The notes beneath the pieces are model-generated. The model made no database searches. It was not told the DNA's origin and was given only the letters and a program-made list of their open reading frames with translations. From an uncultured bacterium (GTDB lineage: Bacteria; Bacillota; Clostridia; Peptostreptococcales; Anaerovoracaceae): a stretch of DNA of 64,000 nt. Position 1 is the first letter of the stretch. Every line of letters starts with the position of its first letter. The translations under genes were made by a program, and so were the position numbers. Positions 33,733-41,757 of the stretch are shown here, in pieces. The stretch lies in NCBI GenBank assembly GCA_905214195.1, contig CAJMLH010000001.1, positions 31,314 through 95,313 of the forward strand, read 5' to 3'.

Positions 33733-35739
33733 ATGAAAAAGAAGATAAAGGAAGATTTTTTTAAGGAGTATATCAATGTTAAAGATATGAAACCAAATGG
33801 AAACGGACTGTTTTCATTTGTAAGGGATGATGCCGTTATGGAAGAAGATAAGTATATCTCCGATTTGTATCTGTTTGATATGGAAAAAAAGGAAATAAAA
33901 AAACAGCTTACATTTGATAAGACAGTAGGAATGCATGAATGGCTTGACAGTGAAAATATAATCATTGCTTCGGCTATAGATAAAAGCGACAAAGAGGCTC
34001 AGGAAAAAGGAGTCCCTCTTGTGGTTTTCTGTAAGCTTAATGTAAACACCGGAGAATATAAAGAACTGTTTAAAATCTATAAGGGAATATATAAGTTTTG
34101 CTGTATAGATGAGGAGCGTTTCCTGTTTTTGGCAAGTGAAAGTCCTGTCCGTGATTCGTGGCTTGAGGAAGCAGAGGGCGACTGGGACAAATATATTGAA
34201 ATTTCTGAAAGAGAAAGCAGATATTTTGTTGCCGATGAAGTTCCGTTCTGGTCAAATGACGGAGGATACTGTAACAAAGAAAGAGGAAGAGTATATTATT
34301 ATGAAAACGGAGAACTTTCTTGCCTGACAGACGATGATATAAGCGTGTTTGATATAAGTTCATATAAAGACGAATACGGCCTGTTTTACGGTGTGGAGTC
34401 GGGAGGAATACAGAGAACAGAAGGAAAGGTTTATAAAATCGACTATAAAACTAAGAAAGTCGAGGCTATAGATGAAAGCAACAAATATATATATACCAAA
34501 GTACAGCCGGTAGACTCTTCTCATGTTTTGCTTGGAAGAAATGACAGAGCATTCCATGGAGAATATCAGAATGAATATATTGATATTCTTGATTTGGAAA
34601 CAGGAGAATTTACAAGAAACAACAAGGATGCAGATATTCATTTTTACGACAATGTTCTCACTGATGTTACATACTTAAGCGGATGGCTCAATAAGATTAC
34701 GGTAACAGATAAAGGAATTGTGTATATAAGCACGAGGGGCGGAAGCTCCAAACTGTATTTTTCCGAGTTTGGGAATGATAACATGATACCACTTACTGTA
34801 GAAGAGGGTAAGATTTTAGATTACTTTATTGACGGAGATAAGATATACATGTCGGCAATGAGGGGTCTTGACGGAGGAGAATTCTACATTTTGGATCCAA
34901 AAACCGGCAAAGAGGAAAGAATAAGCGATTTTAATACTCATCTGCAAGACGAATTTAAGTTCCCTGAAATTGAAGAATGCAGCTTTGTAAATTCAGATGG
35001 TATAGGCATAGACGGATGGGTTATGAAGCCTGTTGATTTTGAAGAGGGCAGGAAATACCCGGCAATTCTTTTTATCCACGGAGGTCCCGGCTCGGCATAT
35101 GGTCCTGTTGCAATGCATGAAATGTTTGTTATGTGTAATGAGGGCTGGGGTGTTATATTCTGTAACCCAAGAGGCTCTGAGGGTAAGGGCGGAGATTTTG
35201 CCGATATAAGAACGAAATGGGGAACTGTAGATTACAGAGACTTTATGGAATTTACCGACAATGCAATAGAGAAAAATTCGTGGATAGATGAAGAAAGAAT
35301 CGGCATTACGGGAGGTTCATACGGCGGTATAATAACCAACTGGATTATAGGCCATACAGACAGATATAAAGCAGCTATTTCAGACAGATGTGTATCTAAT
35401 TTAATGAGTGACTTTTCCATGTCGGACATAGGCTTCCCTTGCAATAAGGATACATACGGCACAACACCTTGGGAGAATCCTGAATTCCTTTGGGATAGTT
35501 CTTCTCTCAAATACGCTCCGTTTATAAAGACTCCGGTACTTTTTATCCATGGAGTTGAAGATTACAGGTGTACTTATGACCATGCATTGCAGCTTCATAG
35601 TGCGATAACTTATTTTGGGGGAATTTCCAAAGTATTTGCCGTTAAAGGTGAAACCCATGAGCTTTGCAGAAGCGGCTCTCCGCTAAACAGAGAACGCAGA
35701 ATAGTTGAAATGGTTAAATGGTTCAGAAAGTATCTTTAG
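33733..35739 (+). CDS. S9 family serine peptidase (prolyl oligopeptidase type)
   Basis: 668 residues without signal peptide, hence cytoplasmic: an N-terminal beta-propeller (residues about 20-400) and a C-terminal alpha/beta-hydrolase domain. The catalytic triad is visible: Ser529 in GGSYGG, Asp610 in GVEDYRC and His642 in GETHEL; the oxyanion segment is HGGPGSAYG. Such enzymes cleave short peptides or acyl-peptides (acylaminoacyl/dipeptidyl peptidase group). GAGGAGG precedes the ATG. An MFS carrier begins 10 bases after its stop, suggesting uptake and hydrolysis of a peptide-like substrate. Confidence 0.9.
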   Translation: MKKKIKEDFFKEYINVKDMKPNGNGLFSFVRDDAVMEEDKYISDLYLFDMEKKEIKKQLTFDKTVGMHEWLDSENIIIASAIDKSDKEAQEKGVPLVVFCKLNVNTGEYKELFKIYKGIYKFCCIDEERFLFLASESPVRDSWLEEAEGDWDKYIEISERESRYFVADEVPFWSNDGGYCNKERGRVYYYENGELSCLTDDDISVFDISSYKDEYGLFYGVESGGIQRTEGKVYKIDYKTKKVEAIDESNKYIYTKVQPVDSSHVLLGRNDRAFHGEYQNEYIDILDLETGEFTRNNKDADIHFYDNVLTDVTYLSGWLNKITVTDKGIVYISTRGGSSKLYFSEFGNDNMIPLTVEEGKILDYFIDGDKIYMSAMRGLDGGEFYILDPKTGKEERISDFNTHLQDEFKFPEIEECSFVNSDGIGIDGWVMKPVDFEEGRKYPAILFIHGGPGSAYGPVAMHEMFVMCNEGWGVIFCNPRGSEGKGGDFADIRTKWGTVDYRDFMEFTDNAIEKNSWIDEERIGITGGSYGGIITNWIIGHTDRYKAAISDRCVSNLMSDFSMSDIGFPCNKDTYGTTPWENPEFLWDSSSLKYAPFIKTPVLFIHGVEDYRCTYDHALQLHSAITYFGGISKVFAVKGETHELCRSGSPLNRERRIVEMVKWFRKYL

Positions 35740-35749
35740 GAGGCTGAAC

Positions 35750-37009
35750 ATGACAATAAAAAAAGACAGCATGATATATAAGTATCTTATGATATTGATT
35801 GCCACATGTACAACGGTGGTTTATTTCATACCTTATGCTTGTTATGATTTTTATAATCATTTTCTTGAAACTTATAATATAACTGACGGTCAAGCCGGCG
35901 AGCTGCTTTCGTTCTTCGGAATTACCGCAGTTATAGGATATTTTATAGGCGGCTGGATAGCAGACAGATTTAATCCCAAAACCCTTGTTGTTATGTCGGC
36001 CGTTTTAACAGCAGCAGCAGGAACTGTTGTAGCTTTTTCATCATCATTTACGGTGCTGAAAATAATGTACTTTATTTTCGGAATAACAAGTACCTGTATG
36101 CATTGGAGTGCCTTTCTTAAACTTATAAAAAATATCGGAAGTGATGAAGAACAAGGAAGACTGTTCGGTTTTTACAACTTCGCTTTCGGTCTTATAGGAG
36201 TTGCATGCACTTACCTTATATTAGGCATGATGGAAACGGCTCTTGCTAAGTATGAATTCAGAGGCGGAATGATGATATACTGTGTCATATCAATAGTATT
36301 TGGAATATTGACATGGATATTTGTTCCATACGATAAAGAAAAGGCAAAGGCGAGAGAAAGTGCTGATGATAAGATTGATTTGAAACTTGTGGGAAAAGTT
36401 TTGAAAATGCCTATAACATGGTATTTGGGACTGTTTACTTTAGGATATTTTCTTATAAGATCAACTATTCCGTATCTCAATCCATATATGACAGATGCTT
36501 TTGGAGTCTCTGTGGCAGCAGCGGCACTTCTTACAAATACATTAAGAAGCGGTATGAATCTCGTATCGGGACCTATAGGCGGATTCTTTATAGATAAGCT
36601 AAAGAGTTCTACCAAGGTTGTTATGGTTGGAAGCGTGGGAACACTTATTTTTACCATTGTACTGATGATGGTACCACAGCAGCACAATATGATAACATTG
36701 TTAATGGTTACATGCGTGATACTGCTTCTGTTTTCTTATGTAAACTCGACAGCTTTATATACTCCCGTAACAGAAGCGAAAGTGCCTTTCCGTTATGTGG
36801 GAACTGTTTTGGGTGTTGCATCTGCAATCGGATATTCTTCCGATATATGGCTTTATAATGTATGCGGTTCATGGCTTGATGCCTTTGGAAACGATGGATA
36901 TAAATATATATGGATGATCCAGGGCGGAGGTGCAGTTATGATGCTTATAACAGGTCTTTTGATGGCGGGACTGTATCGAAAAGTCAAAAAAACAGATGAA
37001 AAGGCTTGA
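35750..37009 (+). CDS. MFS transporter
   Basis: 419 residues, 12 predicted helices, with GGWIADRFNPKT as the helix 2-3 signature. ATG 35750 is 5 bases after AGGAGG (35739-35744), which overlaps the peptidase stop; a longer in-frame start inside the peptidase gene is rejected. Paralogous to the minus-strand MFS at 31334. Likely imports or exports the substrate handled by the flanking peptidase and amidohydrolase. Confidence 0.85.
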   Translation: MTIKKDSMIYKYLMILIATCTTVVYFIPYACYDFYNHFLETYNITDGQAGELLSFFGITAVIGYFIGGWIADRFNPKTLVVMSAVLTAAAGTVVAFSSSFTVLKIMYFIFGITSTCMHWSAFLKLIKNIGSDEEQGRLFGFYNFAFGLIGVACTYLILGMMETALAKYEFRGGMMIYCVISIVFGILTWIFVPYDKEKAKARESADDKIDLKLVGKVLKMPITWYLGLFTLGYFLIRSTIPYLNPYMTDAFGVSVAAAALLTNTLRSGMNLVSGPIGGFFIDKLKSSTKVVMVGSVGTLIFTIVLMMVPQQHNMITLLMVTCVILLLFSYVNSTALYTPVTEAKVPFRYVGTVLGVASAIGYSSDIWLYNVCGSWLDAFGNDGYKYIWMIQGGGAVMMLITGLLMAGLYRKVKKTDEKA

Positions 37010-37027
37010 TTGTATCGGGAGATTTAA

Positions 37028-38476
37028 ATGAAAATATCAATTAACAGAAACAATGATACGCCTCTATATCTTCAGATTAAGAACAAGATAAAGGAAAAAA
37101 TCATTTCGGGCAGACTTCCGACCGGGCTTAAGCTGCCGCCGGAAAGGACTGTTGCAGAGGATTTGGATGTGTCACGAAATACTGTGGTTAGGGCATATCA
37201 GGAGCTTATAGCCGAGGGGTTTGTGGTAGTATCAAGTAAGCCTAAAGGATATTTTGTAAGAGAAGTGATAAAGCCGGTTTATGAGACTGTACTTCATCCC
37301 CTTGCAAATATGCGCAGATATAATTACACAGAAAAAGAAGCACTTTTTGAAGATTTGTTCCGTCGTTCGACAGCAAGCGAATATGTTTCCCTTGCAGGTA
37401 TAAATGTCAACATGCCTGATGTTGATGATTTTTCGGTTAATTACAGAGAACTTTATGAATGTGACGAAAATGAAGCAAACAGGTTGAAACGAAACATATG
37501 CAAATTGCTTGCGGTAAAGGATATATTTGTCAGTGAAAAAAATATACAATTAGTATCTGAAACGACGCAGGCTCTGGGGTATATAATGAGTCTTTATCTG
37601 CGTGACGGCGATACTGTAATAGTAGAGGAACCGGTTGTGGCAGGTACGGTAAATGTTCTTCGCAACAAAGGTGCCAATGTGGTTTGCGTGAAGATGAACG
37701 AGGATGGCATGGATCTTGACGACTTGCAGCGACTTATTGAAACTTATTGTCCAAGATTTATATATACCATGCCTAATCTGCATAATCCAACAGGCATAAC
37801 CATGCCGCTTGAAAAGCGGCTCAAGCTTCTTGAAATATGCGGAAGTAAAAATGTTCCCATAATAGAAGAAAACTCTCTTGGAGATTTCAGATATGAGGGG
37901 AGCGAACTGCCGTCGCTTTATGCTCTTGATAAAAACAGAATCGTATTGTATGTGGATACTTTCAATCTTACATTTTTGCCGGGTATAAATACTGCTTTTG
38001 TAGCAGGACCGGCAGAAACTGTTGAGATGATAGGCAGGCTTATAGTGACGGAGCAAAATACAATATACAAGATATCTCATGCGCTTCTAAACCGGTTTAT
38101 TGAAAGCGGCCGTATGGAGGAAAGAAAAGAAAGACTTGTAAAACACTACAAAAAGCAGAGAGATATGATGTACAGCAGACTTTTGTCTCTTAAAGAATAC
38201 GGTTTGTCTTTTGAAAAGCCTGAGGGAGGTCTTTACATATGGTGTAAGCTTCCTGAGGATATCAATGAAAAAAAGCTTTTCATGACATCAGGTGAGAAAG
38301 GGCTTCTATATATGCCGGGCAGTGTATTTTTCCCTTACGGCTATAGCGGAAGCGGATATATTAGGCTGTGCTTTTCAAATGTATCAGAACAGGATATTGA
38401 CCGCAGTATAGATATTTTAAAAGATTCTATGGAAATAAGCAGAGATTGTTTTAACAACTGGAAAATAAAATCATAA
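37028..38476 (+). CDS. MocR/GabR-like regulator with degenerate PLP site
   Basis: 482 residues: an N-terminal GntR winged helix (residues 8-75, TPLYLQIKNKIKEKIISGRL and LPPERTVAEDLDVSRNTV) and a fold-type-I aminotransferase-like domain. NLHNPTG and the carboxylate-binding Arg in GYIRLCFSN remain. However, the PLP-anchoring Lys is Leu314 (TFNLTFLPG, where GabR has TFSKSLLPG), and the pyridine-binding D-D-Y is E281-N282-S283. It probably cannot form the internal aldimine, so it may sense something else or work without PLP. Lies 18 bases after the MFS gene; likely regulates this cluster. Confidence 0.88.
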   Translation: MKISINRNNDTPLYLQIKNKIKEKIISGRLPTGLKLPPERTVAEDLDVSRNTVVRAYQELIAEGFVVVSSKPKGYFVREVIKPVYETVLHPLANMRRYNYTEKEALFEDLFRRSTASEYVSLAGINVNMPDVDDFSVNYRELYECDENEANRLKRNICKLLAVKDIFVSEKNIQLVSETTQALGYIMSLYLRDGDTVIVEEPVVAGTVNVLRNKGANVVCVKMNEDGMDLDDLQRLIETYCPRFIYTMPNLHNPTGITMPLEKRLKLLEICGSKNVPIIEENSLGDFRYEGSELPSLYALDKNRIVLYVDTFNLTFLPGINTAFVAGPAETVEMIGRLIVTEQNTIYKISHALLNRFIESGRMEERKERLVKHYKKQRDMMYSRLLSLKEYGLSFEKPEGGLYIWCKLPEDINEKKLFMTSGEKGLLYMPGSVFFPYGYSGSGYIRLCFSNVSEQDIDRSIDILKDSMEISRDCFNNWKIKS

Positions 38477-38492
38477 GAGGTTTTGAAAGTAT

Positions 38493-39779
38493 ATGAAAGA
38501 TATAATTAAAAACAGAAGAGAATTTCACAAATACCCGGAAAAAAGCTGGGATGAAGTACGAACAAGTGCAAGAATTGCACAGATTCTTGAAAGTTACGGG
38601 ATTAAGGATATTTTTATGGGAACAGAAGCTGTAAATAAAGATACCCTAAAATATCCTATTGAACTTTCGCCAAAACGAAGAGAAGATAATATGAAACGAG
38701 CTGTTTTGCAGGGAGCAGACGAAGAATATGTTAAGCGAACCGACGGATATCCCGGAGTTGTTGCTGTAATTGATACAGGCAAATCGGGGCCGGCTTTTGC
38801 TTTGAGGTTTGATATAGACTGTCTTCCCTATGAAGAGGAGTGTGACATCGAAGCTCCTGCACAGAGGGACGGGTATAAATCTGTAAACACAGGCTGTACA
38901 CATGCGTGTGGTCATGATGCCCACGCTGCGATAGGACTTGAACTCGCCCGCAGAATTACAGAAAACATTGACCGGTATAAAGGCACAATAAAGCTGATAT
39001 TTCAGCCTGCCGAAGAAACTACACTGGGAGCTGAATCTATAGTTGATAAAGGACACCTTGACAATATAGACTATTTTCTTGCGGTTCATCTTGCATTATC
39101 GGCAGAAAATGTGCCGTTGCCGTCCCATACTTTGGCATGCGGTGTAAAGGATTTTATGAGTTGCAGAGCTCTTGATGTTACCTTTCACGGTAAGGCGGCT
39201 CACCCTTGCGGAGCTGCACAAGAGGGCAGAAATGCTCTTTTGGCTGCATGCAGTGCGGCATTGAATCTTCACAGCATAGCACATCATGAAAAAGGTCTTT
39301 GCAGAGTAAATGTAGGCAAGATAGAGGGGGGAGTCTGCACCAACACAATAGCTCCCGAATGTACAATAGAGCTTGAATACAGAGGGCAGTACAAAGAAAT
39401 TACAGAATATTTAAGGGAAAGAGTTTTTGATATTCTTGACGGAAGTGCTCTTGCCTACGGTCTTAAATATTCCTATATCGACCATGGCGAAGTGCCTGCC
39501 GGATGCAGTGATGATGAACTGATGGAGACTGTACAACAGGCTGCTGAAAATGTTCCGTGGTTTGAGAAAATATATTTTGAAGGAAATTTAGGCGGAACAG
39601 ACGATGCAGCTGTTATGATGAACAAAGTTCAGGAACAGGGAGGCTTGGGAGTTTATATAGGAATTGGCACCGATATAACAAACCCTTTGCATCATCCTGC
39701 ATTTGATTTTGACGAAGAATGTCTTGAGGCGACAGTTGATTTGTTGGAAGAGACTATTAAGATTTTGATTATGAATTGA
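38493..39779 (+). CDS. M20D-family amidohydrolase (AbgA / aminoacylase-like)
   Basis: 428 residues, dinuclear metallohydrolase. Metal motifs are TGCTHACGHDAHAA (Cys and His ligands) and FQPAEET (catalytic Glu pair). A dimerization lid (about residues 205-320) and the C-terminal GTDDAAVM and NPLHHPAFDFDEE follow. An insertion near residues 45-75 resembles AbgA, the p-aminobenzoyl-glutamate hydrolase subunit, which suggests hydrolysis of N-acyl amino acids or dipeptides. No AbgB-like partner is in the window. Last gene of the S9-MFS-MocR-amidohydrolase operon. Confidence 0.85.
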   Translation: MKDIIKNRREFHKYPEKSWDEVRTSARIAQILESYGIKDIFMGTEAVNKDTLKYPIELSPKRREDNMKRAVLQGADEEYVKRTDGYPGVVAVIDTGKSGPAFALRFDIDCLPYEEECDIEAPAQRDGYKSVNTGCTHACGHDAHAAIGLELARRITENIDRYKGTIKLIFQPAEETTLGAESIVDKGHLDNIDYFLAVHLALSAENVPLPSHTLACGVKDFMSCRALDVTFHGKAAHPCGAAQEGRNALLAACSAALNLHSIAHHEKGLCRVNVGKIEGGVCTNTIAPECTIELEYRGQYKEITEYLRERVFDILDGSALAYGLKYSYIDHGEVPAGCSDDELMETVQQAAENVPWFEKIYFEGNLGGTDDAAVMMNKVQEQGGLGVYIGIGTDITNPLHHPAFDFDEECLEATVDLLEETIKILIMN

Positions 39780-39814
39780 AGATTGCATGTTAATGTATAT
39801 AAGTTCTTAAAATG

Positions 39815-39854
39815 TTGAGATGGCTGAAAATGATTTCAGTCATCTCAATTTTTT
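39815..39854 (+). terminator. Intrinsic terminator of the accessory operon
   Basis: TTGAGATGGCTGAAA pairs with TTTCAGTCATCTCAA and is followed by T6. It is a close copy of the terminator at 31033-31072, including the preceding AAATG and the following TTGTT/C. Confidence 0.85.
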
Positions 39855-39913
39855 GTTGTTCAAAAGTCATACGGCAAGTCATATTTTATTGCCCAAAAAC
39901 CCTCTTGGAAATT

Positions 39914-39948
39914 CTATAGTACAGGAAACGAAATGGAGCATAAGTATT
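39914..39948 (+). repeat. Dispersed intergenic repeat, copy 2
   Basis: CTATAGTACAGGAAAC and the next 19 bases match 27 of 35 positions with 31085-31119. It lies about 60 bases further from its terminator than copy 1 does. The rest of 39780-40003 holds nothing else recognisable. Confidence 0.5.
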
Positions 39949-40003
39949 GGCGTAAATATAATAAGTTTTCACAAAAATTACACAAAAAACTTCCAAAATA
40001 ATG

Positions 40004-40031
40004 TTGACTTTAATGCTCCCGGTGGTATAAT
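40004..40031 (+). promoter_or_regulatory. Heat-shock operon promoter
   Basis: TTGACT at 40004-40009 and TATAAT at 40026-40031 (spacer 16, with a TGG extended -10), immediately upstream of the CIRCE operator. Confidence 0.85.
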
Positions 40032-40043
40032 CAATTATAGTGA

Positions 40044-40070
40044 TTAGCACTCCAAAAGGTTGAGTGCTAA
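40044..40070 (+). promoter_or_regulatory. CIRCE operator
   Basis: TTAGCACTC (40044-40052), nine bases, GAGTGCTAA (40062-40070): an exact match to the consensus inverted repeat bound by HrcA. Placed just downstream of the -10, where HrcA blocks transcription until heat shock. Confidence 0.97.
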
Positions 40071-40133
40071 CAAACGCAAACTTATAGAAAACTCTTTATA
40101 AAAGAGAACCTTGGTTTTTAAGGAGGTGAGCCG

Positions 40134-41183
40134 ATGGAACTGACTGAAAGAAAACTTAAAATTTTGCAGGCTATAATCAGTGATTATGTCAAGACAGCTG
40201 AACCTGTCGGCTCCAGAACAATATCAAAAAAATATGATTTGGGGATAAGCCCTGCCACTGTCAGAAATGAGATGGCAGATTTGGAAGAGATGGGATATCT
40301 TACCCATCCTCACACATCGGCAGGAAGAGTACCGTCGGATGCGGCATACAGACTTTATGTAAATGCTTTAATGGAAAAAAAAGAGCTGAGTCGTGAAGAA
40401 AAGAATGTGATAGCAGAAAGACTTCATGCCAATGTCAATGAATTTGAAAAGACTATAGAACATGCGGCTACCGTACTTTCGGAAATAACAAATTTAACAT
40501 CTTTTGCTCTCACACCGTCACAGAACGAAGACGCGCTTAAATTTATAAATCTGCTGCCTGTAGACAAGAATACGGTAGTCATGATGATAGTTTCCGAAAG
40601 CGGTAAGATTTCCAACAGGGCTATCAATGTAAAAGTACCTTATACAGAAGAAAATTTGCAGCTTCTTGCAAAAACCATGACATATAATTATAAAGGCAGA
40701 AGCATAAGCGAAGTTCTTACAAACAATATAATAGAAAGCTTTTACACGGATATAGCGGCAATGAGCGGACTTGAAAAGGATGTTATGCCTAATTTCATGA
40801 AAACTCTTGAAGATATGCTGAATGTAAACCTGTATATGGAGGGACTTACAAATATATTCGATATTCCGGAATACAACGATTTGCAGAAAGCCAAAAGCTT
40901 TATAGAAATGCTCAGTCAAAAAGAGGATTTCACAAGAAAGCTTATGGAACGAGAGGATGGCGTAATAGTAACAATAGGCGAAGAAAACGCAGACGATATA
41001 ATGAACGATTGCGCTCTTATTACTGCAAGCTATCACATAGACGGCAAATTAGTGGGAAAGATAGGTGTTATAGGACCTACGAGAATGAGATACAGTGAAG
41101 TTACATCAATAGTTGAATATTTGACTGATAATTTGAGCAAAACATTTAAGCTCGAAAGCGGAGGTAATGAGGAAGATGAGTGA
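40134..41183 (+). CDS. hrcA: Heat-inducible transcription repressor HrcA
   Basis: Represses the hrcA-grpE-dnaK-dnaJ operon by binding CIRCE; activity depends on GroEL. 349 residues. The N-terminal winged helix reads ELTERKLKILQAIISDYV and then AEPVGSRTISKKYDLGISPATVR; the GAF-like dimer domain follows and the C-terminal GPTRMRY is a family signature. AAGGAGGTGA precedes ATG 40134. Autoregulated through the CIRCE at 40044. Confidence 0.96.
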   Translation: MELTERKLKILQAIISDYVKTAEPVGSRTISKKYDLGISPATVRNEMADLEEMGYLTHPHTSAGRVPSDAAYRLYVNALMEKKELSREEKNVIAERLHANVNEFEKTIEHAATVLSEITNLTSFALTPSQNEDALKFINLLPVDKNTVVMMIVSESGKISNRAINVKVPYTEENLQLLAKTMTYNYKGRSISEVLTNNIIESFYTDIAAMSGLEKDVMPNFMKTLEDMLNVNLYMEGLTNIFDIPEYNDLQKAKSFIEMLSQKEDFTRKLMEREDGVIVTIGEENADDIMNDCALITASYHIDGKLVGKIGVIGPTRMRYSEVTSIVEYLTDNLSKTFKLESGGNEEDE

Positions 41184-41742
41184 CGAAGCCAAGAAGAGAG
41201 CAGAAGAAAACGAAGCTGCTGTCAATGAAAACGAAGAGATTGAAGTCGAAACGGAAAACGCAGGGGAAGAGGTAAAGCAGGAAACCGCAGAAGCGGCGAA
41301 AGAAAGAGAAGAAGAAAAGAACGACACTGAGGAAGAGGCGCTTAACACGAAGTATCTCAGACTTATGGCGGATTTCCAAAACTTCAAACGAAGAACAGAA
41401 AAAGAAAAGAATGACATTTATGCATTTGCCAATGAAAAAATCATCAGCGAACTGCTTAATGTAATAGATAACTTTGAGAGAGCGCTTGACGCAGGAGATG
41501 CGGAGGATAGCTTTGTCAAGGGAATGGAATTGATTCTAAAACAGCTCCTTGATGTGCTTGAAAAAGCAGGAACAAGTGAGATTGCAGCATTGGGAGAGGA
41601 TTTTGACCCTAATTTCCACAATGCGGTGATGATGGAGGACTCCTCCGAGTACGAAAGCGGAAAGGTGACGGAGGTTCTTCAAAAGGGGTATATTTTAAAT
41701 AACAGAGTAATCAGACCTTCAATGGTGAAGGTTGCTAACTAA
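41176..41742 (+). CDS. grpE: Nucleotide exchange factor GrpE
   Basis: DnaK cochaperone that releases ADP. 188 residues: a long acidic Glu-rich N-terminal coiled coil (residues 1-65), then the core with LRLMADFQNFKRRTEKEK, ELLNVIDNFERAL, and the C-terminal beta domain ending LNNRVIRPSMVKV. The start overlaps the end of hrcA by 8 bases. I prefer ATG 41176, 11 bases from GGAGG, over ATG 41167, which is only 2 bases from it; an intermediate choice is not excluded. Confidence 0.95.
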   Translation: MSDEAKKRAEENEAAVNENEEIEVETENAGEEVKQETAEAAKEREEEKNDTEEEALNTKYLRLMADFQNFKRRTEKEKNDIYAFANEKIISELLNVIDNFERALDAGDAEDSFVKGMELILKQLLDVLEKAGTSEIAALGEDFDPNFHNAVMMEDSSEYESGKVTEVLQKGYILNNRVIRPSMVKVAN

Positions 41743-41757
41743 CAGGAGGAAAGAAAA

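Noticed and set aside
35705..35749. Longer N-terminus of the second MFS transporter starting inside the S9 peptidase gene
   Set aside because: AGGAGG at 35739-35744 places the start at ATG 35750; the extension is hydrophilic and not expected before helix 1.
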